A stretch of DNA of 8,958 nt from a bacterium (GTDB taxonomy: Bacteria > Actinomycetota > Thermoleophilia > Solirubrobacterales > 70-9): NCBI GenBank assembly GCA_002919115.1, contig PKER01000309.1, positions 1 through 8,958 of the forward strand, read 5' to 3'. The notes beneath the pieces are model-generated. The model saw nothing but the letters and a program-made list of their open reading frames with translations, searched no databases and was not told where the DNA came from. A program made the translations under genes and the position numbers. Positions 1-5,434 of the stretch are shown piece after piece (position 1 is the stretch's first letter; every line of letters starts with the position of its first letter).

Positions 1-75
1 GTGGCCCGCCCGGCGCGCGGCCTGCGCGGCGCGCAGGCCCGCCAGCGAAGCTCCGACGATGACGAGCCGACGCAC
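1..75 (-). CDS. FAD-dependent ferredoxin reductase, N-terminal fragment (runs off left edge)
   Basis: Only the first 25 codons lie in the window, from a GTG at 75. The residues (V/M)RRLVIVGASLAGLRAAQA are a classic N-terminal Rossmann motif: a hydrophobic beta strand, then GxSxAGxxAA, which binds the FAD pyrophosphate in ferredoxin-NAD(P)+ reductases of the P450/dioxygenase type. The known family role is to pass electrons from NAD(P)H to a small ferredoxin. The gene starts 15 bases after the ferredoxin stop on the same strand, with a G-rich stretch at 84-90 as a possible ribosome binding site, so the two are almost surely co-transcribed. The likely partner is the ferredoxin at 91-285. Other FAD/NAD-binding oxidoreductases share this motif, so the exact subfamily is an inference from context. 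Confidence 0.8.
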   Translation of the reverse strand, partial: MRRLVIVGASLAGLRAAQAARRAGH

Positions 76-90
76 CGCTTGCGCCCCCCC

Positions 91-285
91 TCAGTCCTCC
101 TCGATGCGGATGGCCGTCATCGGACAGGCCTCCGCTGCCTCGCGGGCCTTCTCGAGGAGCGACGGGTCGATCTCCTCCTTCCAGCGCAGCACGTCGTCGT
201 CGCCGAGCTCAAAGATCTCCGGCGCCACGATCTCGCACTCGCCGTGGCTCTGGCACAGGTTCATGTCCACGTGGACCTTGATCAT
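91..285 (-). CDS. P450-type single-cluster ferredoxin (CxxHxxC...CP)
   Basis: A 64-residue acidic protein starting MIKVHVDMNLCQSHGEC. The cluster ligands visible are Cys11, Cys17 and Cys54 followed by Pro55. His14 stands where a four-cysteine [4Fe-4S] ferredoxin would have its second cysteine. This C-x2-H-x2-C...C-P pattern is known from actinobacterial ferredoxins next to cytochromes P450, which usually carry a [3Fe-4S] cluster. The role inferred is electron transfer from the reductase encoded just downstream to an oxygenase outside the window. The ATG overlaps the stop of the FAH gene as ATGA (282-285), so translation is probably coupled. An upstream extension in the same frame is arginine-rich and lies inside the FAH gene, so this ATG is the start. 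The length is normal for the family. Confidence 0.93.
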   Translation of the reverse strand: MIKVHVDMNLCQSHGECEIVAPEIFELGDDDVLRWKEEIDPSLLEKAREAAEACPMTAIRIEED

Positions 286-1217
286 CGAACGCCCTCCACC
301 GTTCGTTCTGCCTCCTCTTCGTCGATCGCGAGCGCGACGTGCAGCGTCGCCGCCGAGACCTGGGGCTGCTCGCCGCAGCCGCTCAGGTCGACGTCCCACT
401 CGCGGACCGTGTTGGTCAAGCGGCCGATCCCGTCGATCTCCACCTCAACGACGTCGCCCGGCTCCATCGGCCTCGAGTTGGCCGGCGTGCCGGTGAGCAC
501 GACGTCGCCGGGCTCGAGCGTGATGAGCCGGCAGAGATCGGCGAGCTGGTACGCGACGCCCCAGATCAGGTCGCTCGCGTCGGCCTCCTGGACGACCTCG
601 CCGTTGAGGTACGTCCGCAGGGTGAAGCTGGTCGGGTCGAACTCGCCAGCCGGGACGAGCTCGGGGCCGAGCGGGAGGAACCCGTCCTGGCCCTTGACGC
701 GGAGCATCGAGCCGCGGTCGGCGTGGCGGAAGTCGTGCAGGCCGACGTCGTTGGCGCAGGTGTAGCCCGCGACGTAGTCGAGCGCCTCTTCCACCGGCAC
801 GCCGTGCATGCGGCGGCCGATCACGACCGCGAGCTCGCCCTCGTAGTTGAGGTAGCTCGTGCCCTTCGGGCGCCGCACCTCGCCGCGGTGGCCGTTCAGG
901 GCGGTCGGTGGCTTCATGAAGTACGAGGGCTCCGCGGGCGTGCGCGCCTTGTACTCCTCGATCCGGCTGCGGTAGGTGAGGTGGACCGCGATCACCTTGG
1001 TGGGCTCGGCCGGCGCCAGGTAGTGGGCGTCGGCCTCGGCGATCCGCGCGTCGCCGGGGAGGACGATCTCGTCGCCCTCGCGGCGGCCCCAGACCGGCTG
1101 GCCGTCGTGCAGCACGCGCACCGCGCGCTCGTCGACCCTGAACTCCTCACCGCGCTGGGAGGAAACGTTCAGGTCTCCCCCGCGGGGGCTGTTCGGCTCT
1201 CTCCTCCACGAGGCCAT
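282..1217 (-). CDS. Fumarylacetoacetate hydrolase (FAH) family protein
   Basis: A 311-residue FAH-fold enzyme. Visible family motifs are YEGELAVVIG (about residues 125-134, metal ligands Glu126 and Glu128), the third ligand in NDVGLHDFR (Asp157), KGQDGFLPLGP (Lys175 region) and LEPGDVVLTGTPAN (about 235-247). The family cleaves or isomerises C-C bonds in beta-diketo or 2-oxo-enoic acids, often late in aromatic degradation; the substrate here cannot be read from sequence. The ATG at 1217 is preferred to the TTG at 1256: a TACAAT -10 element sits 9 bases upstream, so the mRNA is probably leaderless or nearly so, and the TTG would lie inside the -35 region. About 30 residues follow the FAH core. 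It is the first gene of an operon with ferredoxin and ferredoxin reductase, divergent from a GntR regulator that probably controls it. Confidence 0.9.
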   Translation of the reverse strand: MASWRREPNSPRGGDLNVSSQRGEEFRVDERAVRVLHDGQPVWGRREGDEIVLPGDARIAEADAHYLAPAEPTKVIAVHLTYRSRIEEYKARTPAEPSYFMKPPTALNGHRGEVRRPKGTSYLNYEGELAVVIGRRMHGVPVEEALDYVAGYTCANDVGLHDFRHADRGSMLRVKGQDGFLPLGPELVPAGEFDPTSFTLRTYLNGEVVQEADASDLIWGVAYQLADLCRLITLEPGDVVLTGTPANSRPMEPGDVVEVEIDGIGRLTNTVREWDVDLSGCGEQPQVSAATLHVALAIDEEEAERTVEGVR

Positions 1218-1226
1218 CGCGCGAAT

Positions 1227-1256
1227 ATTGTATGCATTCGAAAGTCGAGCATGCAA
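1227..1256 (-). promoter_or_regulatory. Predicted promoter of the FAH-ferredoxin-reductase operon
   Basis: Read on the minus strand, TTGCAT (1256-1251) is followed after 18 bases by TACAAT (1232-1227), which matches the TATAAT -10 consensus at five of six positions. The ATG at 1217 begins 9 bases after the -10 element, and no Shine-Dalgarno sequence is seen, so transcription probably starts at or within a few bases of the initiation codon. Leaderless mRNAs are common in Actinobacteria. The -35 match is only moderate (TTG plus three mismatches). Confidence 0.5.
1228..1256. promoter_or_regulatory. Inverted repeat over the promoter, candidate GntR operator
   Basis: The arms TTGTATGC (1228-1235) and GCATGCAA (1249-1256) match at 7 of 8 positions as an inverted repeat with a 13-base spacer; the arm centres are 21 bp apart, about two helical turns. 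The arms cover the -10 and -35 elements of the FAH operon. The left arm also lies within ATTGTATGCATT (1227-1238), which resembles FadR-subfamily GntR sites (t.GTA.TAC.a type) with one core mismatch. The regulator gene is divergent and adjacent, so autoregulation and repression of the operon are the natural inference. Binding is not shown. Confidence 0.42.
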
Positions 1257-1322
1257 CGCGCGCCGCCTGCGTTTTGCCCACGCAGGGTTCTGCGCGGTCC
1301 GATGAACGCGAACATTCGAATG
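1235..1322. repeat. Two CATTCGAA-type sites in the divergent gap
   Basis: CATTCGAAAG at 1235-1244 and the perfect 10-bp palindrome CATTCGAATG at 1313-1322 share eight leading bases and are 78 bp apart. One lies at the FAH promoter, the other about 70 bases before the GntR start. They could be a paired operator allowing looping, or chance. The rest of the 1218-1392 gap holds a GGGTACCC palindrome (1342-1349) and no convincing plus-strand -35/-10 pair; TACCCT at 1345-1350 is the only -10-like element seen for the regulator. Confidence 0.3.
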
Positions 1323-1392
1323 AATCCAGAAGCGCGCAGGCGGGTACCCTTCCCGCGCGACTTTGGCGAGTGCTGAGGGTGCTTAGGGAGCA

Positions 1393-2058
1393 GTGGCGAC
1401 GAACTCGAAGAGCGGACTCGAGGTCCTGAGCGTCGCGGACCAGGTGTACGCGATCCTGCGGGACCGGATCGCAAGCGGCGAGATCGCCCGCGGCGCGCGT
1501 CTTCACCAGGCCGACCTCGCGGTCGAGTTCGGGGTGTCGCGCACGCCGGTGCGCGAGGCGCTGCGCCGGCTCGCGGCGGAGGGGCTCGTCGACCTGTTCG
1601 CGAACCGTGGCGCGCGGGTCGCGACCGCCACGCCCGAGCAGCTGCGGATGAGCTACGAGGCCCGCCTGGTGATCGAGCCGGGCGCCGCGCGGATGGCCGC
1701 GCAGCGGCGGCTCGTCGAGCCGATCCGGCGCATGCGGCAGGCGATCGCGGAGGAGGCCGCGGCGAACGGCGAGCCCGCGAAGCTGTTCAGGGCCAACCGC
1801 GAGTTCCACCTGGGGCTGGTCGAGGGCACGGGCAACCCCGAGCTCGTGCGCTTCATGGAGCACATCTGGATCGGGCGGATCGGCGCGACGCTGTACGAGC
1901 TGCGCTCCGACCCCAAGACGATGGGCGCCGACCACGAGGCGCACATCGGAATCGCCGACGCGATCGAGGCCGGCCGGCCCGAGGAGGCCGAGGAGCTCAC
2001 CCGCGGCCACCTCGAGCGCGCGATGGAGCTGATCTTCCCTGCGGGCGAGGGCGAGTAG
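1393..2058 (+). CDS. GntR family transcriptional regulator, FadR subfamily (FCD domain)
   Basis: A 221-residue regulator. Residues 13-77 form the winged helix-turn-helix, with the diagnostic recognition segment FGVSRTPVREALRRLAAEGL. Residues about 85-215 form an FCD ligand-binding domain. Likely metal ligands of that domain are visible: Asn135 and His139 (NREFH), His184 (HIGIADAI) and His206 (RGHLE). FCD regulators usually bind small organic acids and release the operator on binding. The GTG at 1393 is preceded by AGGGAG (1385-1390), rather close at 2 bases; GAGGG at 1375-1379 is an alternative. Divergent orientation from the FAH operon across a 175-base gap suggests it controls that operon, with the FAH substrate or a precursor as a possible effector. 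The length is typical and no key residue is missing. Confidence 0.92.
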   Translation: MATNSKSGLEVLSVADQVYAILRDRIASGEIARGARLHQADLAVEFGVSRTPVREALRRLAAEGLVDLFANRGARVATATPEQLRMSYEARLVIEPGAARMAAQRRLVEPIRRMRQAIAEEAAANGEPAKLFRANREFHLGLVEGTGNPELVRFMEHIWIGRIGATLYELRSDPKTMGADHEAHIGIADAIEAGRPEEAEELTRGHLERAMELIFPAGEGE

Positions 2059-2070
2059 CCCGGGAGCCTC

Positions 2071-2088
2071 CATCGCGGCTTCGCGATG
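2071..2088 (+). terminator. Hairpin after the GntR gene, possible terminator
   Basis: CATCGCG-GCTT-CGCGATG is a perfect 7-bp stem with a 4-base loop, 12 bases after the regulator's stop. No U-tract follows, so it would be an atypical terminator; many high-GC actinobacterial terminators lack one. It may separate transcription of the regulator from the downstream permease. Confidence 0.45.
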
Positions 2089-2099
2089 CGGAACGGTTA

Positions 2100-2111
2100 G
2101 GCGCCGGCGCC
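2100..2111. repeat. 12-bp perfect palindrome before the permease gene
   Basis: GGCGCCGGCGCC is fully self-complementary and ends 19 bases before the permease ATG. It may be an operator or part of a GC-rich hairpin; at this base composition, chance occurrence is quite possible. No clear Shine-Dalgarno sequence or promoter is seen between it and the ATG. Confidence 0.25.
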
Positions 2112-2130
2112 CGTCACACTAAGCGGTCGC

Positions 2131-3354
2131 ATGAGCGCCACCGCCCAGCCGAGCAGCGACGTGCGCGCGCCCGCCGGGAACGCCGCCGCCGCGACGGTCT
2201 CCCCCGCGCTCGTGCTCGCCGCCCTGGTGCTCGCGGCGCTCAACCTGCGGCCCGCGCTCTCCTCGCTCTCCGCGGAGCTCACCGACATCCGCAACGAGCT
2301 CGGCCTGAGCGGCTTCGCGGCTGGGGTGCTCACCACGCTGCCCGCCGCGTGCATGGGGATCTTCGCGACGCTCGGCGCCCCGCTCGCCCGGCGGCTGGGG
2401 GTCGAGCGCACGCTGATCGGCGGGCTCGCGCTGATCGGCCTGGCGAGCGCCGCGCGCGGGCTCGGCTTCGGGCCCGCGGCCTTCATGGTGGTGACGCTCG
2501 CGATCGGGATCGGGATCGCGGTCGTGCAGGCGCTCGGGCCGCCGATCGTCAAGGCCTTCTTCGCGCGCTCGCCGGGCTCGCCGACCGCGCTGTTCACCGC
2601 CGGCCTGCACGGGGGCGCGATGCTCGGCGCGGCGCTCACCGTGCCCTTCACCAACCTTTTCGGCGACTGGCGCGCTGGCCTCGCGGTCTGGGGGCTGGTC
2701 GCCCTGCCCGCCCTCGTGGCGTGGACCTTCATCGGCCGGCGCACGCGGATCTCCCTGCAGGACCCGAACGCCTCCGGGACGTTCGGCGTGCGCGACCTCG
2801 ACCGCGGCCTCACCGTGCGGATCATGGTGGTGCTCGCCGCGCTCGCGCTCACCTTCTACGTGCCGCTCGCCTGGATCAGCGCCACCTACGAGGACGCCGG
2901 GTACAGCGAGAGCACGGCGGTGCTCCTGCTCGCGATCTTCGTCGGGATGCAGGCGCCGGGCGCGCTCCTGCCCGCGCTCGCCCGCACGCCTCGCAAGCGC
3001 GGGAGGACGCTCGCCGTGGCGATGGGCGTGGCCGCGCTCTGCCTGGTCGCGATCGGGTTCGCGACCGACACCGTCCCCGCCCTGCCCTCCGCCGTGCTCG
3101 GCTTCAGCTCCGGCGGGGCCTTCGCGCTGGCGCTCACCCTGCCGGTCGACCACTCCGAGAACCCCGCGCAGGCCGCGACGCTCACCGGCGTCGCGTTCAC
3201 CGCGAGCTACCTGATCGCCGCCACCGGTCCGGCGGTCGCGGGGCTTTTGCGGGACGCCACCGGCGAGACCGCGCTGCCCCTGGGGATCGTCGGCCTCGGC
3301 GTCCTCTGCATCGCGCCGCTCGCCTGGCGCCTCGCGTCACGCCATTCGCACTGA
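2131..3354 (+). CDS. CynX/NimT-type MFS transporter
   Basis: A 407-residue membrane protein with about 12 hydrophobic segments, the first after a 25-residue cytoplasmic lead. Hallmarks of the cyanate-permease-like (CynX/NimT) branch of the major facilitator superfamily are LNLRPALSSLSAEL (about 37-50, end of TM1), the LTTLPAACMGIFATLGAPLARRLG stretch (TM2 and following loop, 67-90), the GPPIVKAFF motif (136-144), and a C-terminal half with GGAFALALTLPVD (328-340) and GPAVAGLLRDATG (366-378). A long loop at about 203-228 divides the two six-helix halves. Known members move cyanate, nitroimidazoles or other small anions; the substrate here is unknown and nothing nearby (no cyanase) points to cyanate. 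The ATG at 2131 has no clear Shine-Dalgarno sequence. The stop lies 22 bases from the convergent SDR stop. Confidence 0.9.
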   Translation: MSATAQPSSDVRAPAGNAAAATVSPALVLAALVLAALNLRPALSSLSAELTDIRNELGLSGFAAGVLTTLPAACMGIFATLGAPLARRLGVERTLIGGLALIGLASAARGLGFGPAAFMVVTLAIGIGIAVVQALGPPIVKAFFARSPGSPTALFTAGLHGGAMLGAALTVPFTNLFGDWRAGLAVWGLVALPALVAWTFIGRRTRISLQDPNASGTFGVRDLDRGLTVRIMVVLAALALTFYVPLAWISATYEDAGYSESTAVLLLAIFVGMQAPGALLPALARTPRKRGRTLAVAMGVAALCLVAIGFATDTVPALPSAVLGFSSGGAFALALTLPVDHSENPAQAATLTGVAFTASYLIAATGPAVAGLLRDATGETALPLGIVGLGVLCIAPLAWRLASRHSH

Positions 3355-3376
3355 GCGCGCCGCCGGCTGAGGGCCG

Positions 3377-4030
3377 CTAGTCGATCAGCGCCCCGCAGCT
3401 CACGTTCACCGTCGCCGCGGTCATCGTGCGCGCCCTGTCGGAGGCGATGAACGCGGCGACGTTGCCCACGTCCTCGCGCGTCGCCGCGCGGCCGAGGAGC
3501 GTCTGGCCCACGATCGACTCCTCGATCTTGGCCTTCGCGGGGAAGTCGTCGGGGATGCCCTCCGGCACCCCGCCGGTGCGCATCGTCGCCACCCGCACGC
3601 CGTGCTTGCCGGCCTCGGTCGCGAGCTGGCGGCGCATCGTCTCGATCATGCGACGGGTCGCCGCCCGCCAGGTGATGAAGCTCGTGCGCAGGCCGGTGAT
3701 CACCGGCGCCTCGAAGTCCTCAAGGGACATCTCCCACATCGGCTTGCCCTGCACGTCGTTGTGGTTGATCGCGTTGAAGGAGACTTCCAGCGATCCCGCC
3801 CGGCGGACCACCTCGTCCGCGTGCTCGTCGACGGCGCGCTCATCGAGCGCGTCGAGCTGCGCGGCCTCCACCTGCCCGCCCGCCGCACGGATGCGCTCGG
3901 CCAGCGCGGCCAAGCGCTCCGCGCCGCGGCTGGCGACGAACACGCGCGCGCCCTCGCGCGCGAAGGCCTCCGCGACCGCCCCGCTGATCGTGCCGGCCCC
4001 ATAGACGACCGCGGTCTTTCCCTCAAGCAA
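3377..4030 (-). CDS. SDR family oxidoreductase homologue lacking the catalytic segment
   Basis: A 217-residue Rossmann protein; SDRs usually have about 250. Present are the N-terminal beta strand and nucleotide loop (GKTAVVYGAGTISGAVAEAF), an NAG-like FNAIN (85-89), and the C-terminal LGRAATREDVGNVAAFIASD and TAATVNVSCGALID blocks typical of classical SDRs. Missing is the stretch that normally carries Ser...Tyr-x3-Lys: RRMIET (126-131) runs directly into MRRQLATEAGKHGVRV, a gap of roughly 33 residues, in frame. The glycine loop also looks short, with Ser16 where the last glycine of GxxxGxG is expected. It is therefore probably not an active dehydrogenase, or is a decaying gene with its frame kept by chance. 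The start is a TTG at 4030; a CTG at 4033 is better spaced from AGGAGG (4046-4041) and would give MLLEGKTA. It converges on the CynX-like permease. Confidence 0.78.
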   Translation of the reverse strand: MLEGKTAVVYGAGTISGAVAEAFAREGARVFVASRGAERLAALAERIRAAGGQVEAAQLDALDERAVDEHADEVVRRAGSLEVSFNAINHNDVQGKPMWEMSLEDFEAPVITGLRTSFITWRAATRRMIETMRRQLATEAGKHGVRVATMRTGGVPEGIPDDFPAKAKIEESIVGQTLLGRAATREDVGNVAAFIASDRARTMTAATVNVSCGALID

Positions 4031-4040
4031 CAGGCCTCGT

Positions 4041-4046
4041 CCTCCT
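4041..4046 (-). promoter_or_regulatory. Ribosome binding site of the SDR gene
   Basis: AGGAGG on the minus strand is the only strong Shine-Dalgarno sequence upstream of the SDR frame. It lies 10 bases from the TTG at 4030 and 7 from an in-frame CTG at 4033. No ATG or GTG is available between it and the conserved LEGKTAVV start, so initiation must use one of these rare codons. Confidence 0.6.
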
Positions 4047-4093
4047 GGTCGGTGGCTTGCGCGTATCTAGACCGGCCCGCGTTCGGAAACTGA

Positions 4094-4175
4094 TCGGATG
4101 AATCGCGGATTCGCGAGCGCGTTCCCCGCGAGCCCGCGACGACTGCGGCCGGTTCGGATGAATCCCTGAGTCGCG
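4094..4175. repeat. Imperfect 22-bp direct repeat, 60-bp period
   Basis: Copies at 4094-4115 and 4154-4175 both begin TCGGATGAATC and both end TCGCG, with 19 of 22 identical positions. Copy 1 contains the inverted repeat GAATC-GCG-GATTC (4100s); copy 2 keeps only a degenerate form. They lie in the 147-base gap between the second MFS gene and the SDR gene, both read leftward. They could be regulator sites for the SDR gene or two members of a dispersed intergenic repeat family. A shorter relative, TCGAATGAATCC, occurs at 1316-1327 in the GntR/FAH gap. Confidence 0.55.
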
Positions 4176-4177
4176 GG
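4133..4177 (-). terminator. Stem-loop directly after the second MFS gene
   Basis: CCCGCGAC (4133-4140) and GTCGCGGG (4170-4177) form a perfect 8-bp stem around a 29-base loop, starting at the base next to the MFS stop codon (4178-4180). The loop contains most of the second direct-repeat copy. No U-tract follows. It may end MFS transcription or may simply be part of the repeat unit. Confidence 0.35.
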
Positions 4178-5371
4178 TCAGGTCGCCGGGCGCGCCTCGA
4201 GGCGGTCGCGCTGGAGGAAGATCTGCACGGCGCCCGCGCCCGCGACGGCGACGCCCGCGAGCATCGCCGCCGTCCAGCCCGACTCCTCCGAGAGCGAGCC
4301 GGCCACCGCGACGCCCAGCGAGATGCCGGTGATCAGCGCGGTGAGCGGCCAGGTGAAGGCCTCCGCCGCCGTGCCCTGCGGGGCGACGTCGCTGACGAGC
4401 TGGTTGCGCGAGGCGATCAGCGGCGCCATCGGCGCCCCGGCGATGACGACGAGCGCCGCCATCACGGCCGGCGACCCCGCGAAGACCATTGGCAGCGAGG
4501 CGAGCGGGAGGAGCGCAGCGAAGCGCAGGTGCTGCTCGGTGAGCGGCATCCGCGTGGGGCGCGCGCCGTAGAGCAGGCCGCTGATGCCGCTCGCCGCGCA
4601 CCAGACCGCGAGCAGCACGCCGCCGAGCGCGGGGTCGCCCTCGGCCGCGCTGAACGCGGGCAGCACCACCTCTATCGTGCCCAGGCAGAAGCCCACCGGC
4701 AGGCTCGCGATCACGAGCGTGCGCAGGCCCGGCGACGCCAGGGGCCCGATGCCGAACGCGGGGCGCCGGCGGTCGGGCTCGGGGCCCGGATGCCCGCGGA
4801 GCGCGACCACGAACGCGACCGTGCCGCCGAACCCGATCGCCGCCGACACCGCGAGCGCGGCCTGGGCGCCCACCGCGGTCACGATCGCGGCCACGATGAG
4901 CGGGCCGACGACGAAGATCAGTTCGATCATCACCGAGTCGAGCGCGTAGGCGCCGGTGAGCAGGCGCGGGTTGGAGCCGAGCACGTAGGGCCAGCGCGAG
5001 CGCAGCACCGACGAGGTGGGCGGCGTGCCCCCGCCCGCGATCGCCGCCGCCGCAGCGAGCGCAGGGATCGGAGCGCCCGCCGCCCCGAGCGCCCAGACCA
5101 AGAGCAGCCCGGCCGCGTGCACGGTCGCGAGCGGCACGAGGTACGTGGGGCCGTAGCGGTCGACGACCCGGCCCTGCAGCGGGGCGCCCAGCGCGCTGCC
5201 GAGCGCGAGCGCGCCGGCCACCAGGCCGGCCGACCCGAACGAGTCCGTCGCCCCCTGCACGTAGAGCAGCACGGCCAGGCCGTTGATGCCGACGGGCATC
5301 CGGCCGAGGAGCGTCGAGACCACGAGGACCGCGACGCCGCGCGTGCGCAGGATCTCGAGGTAGACGGACAT
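4178..5371 (-). CDS. MFS transporter, substrate unknown
   Basis: A 397-residue protein with about 12 hydrophobic segments in two halves, joined by a polar loop at about 192-212 (RGHPGPEPDRRRP). Motif A of the major facilitator superfamily is visible between TM2 and TM3 as GAPLQGRVVDRYG (62-74), the form GxxxxGxxxDRxG that gates the alternating-access cycle. TM5 carries LDSVMIELIFVVGPLIV (144-160). The overall pattern resembles actinobacterial efflux-type MFS proteins with no assigned substrate. The ATG at 5371 lacks a good Shine-Dalgarno sequence; GGAGGG lies 23 bases upstream, too far. It is on the same strand as the propeller gene, 63 bases downstream of that gene's stop, and could be read from its transcript or independently. 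Confidence 0.85.
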   Translation of the reverse strand: MSVYLEILRTRGVAVLVVSTLLGRMPVGINGLAVLLYVQGATDSFGSAGLVAGALALGSALGAPLQGRVVDRYGPTYLVPLATVHAAGLLLVWALGAAGAPIPALAAAAAIAGGGTPPTSSVLRSRWPYVLGSNPRLLTGAYALDSVMIELIFVVGPLIVAAIVTAVGAQAALAVSAAIGFGGTVAFVVALRGHPGPEPDRRRPAFGIGPLASPGLRTLVIASLPVGFCLGTIEVVLPAFSAAEGDPALGGVLLAVWCAASGISGLLYGARPTRMPLTEQHLRFAALLPLASLPMVFAGSPAVMAALVVIAGAPMAPLIASRNQLVSDVAPQGTAAEAFTWPLTALITGISLGVAVAGSLSEESGWTAAMLAGVAVAGAGAVQIFLQRDRLEARPAT

Positions 5372-5416
5372 CGGCGATTGAGGATGGCAACTCGCCCTCC
5401 GAATCTCCCACGCCGA

Positions 5417-5430
5417 GCGGCTCCGGCCGC
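5417..5430 (-). terminator. Short hairpin after the propeller gene
   Basis: GCGGC-CGGA-GCCGC on the minus strand gives a 5-bp stem with a tetraloop, 4 bases after the propeller gene's stop. The stem is short and there is no U-tract, so termination is uncertain. The remaining 45 bases before the MFS start show no clear promoter. Confidence 0.25.
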
Positions 5431-5434
5431 GGGC

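Noticed and set aside
1218..1256. A 13-residue N-terminal extension of the FAH protein from the TTG at 1256
   Set aside because: The extension would overlie the -35 and -10 elements, has no Shine-Dalgarno sequence, and adds no conserved residues.
339..1376. A plus-strand open frame of 345 codons opposite the FAH gene
   Set aside because: Its composition is biased and motif-free, whereas the opposite strand gives clear FAH motifs through the same bases.
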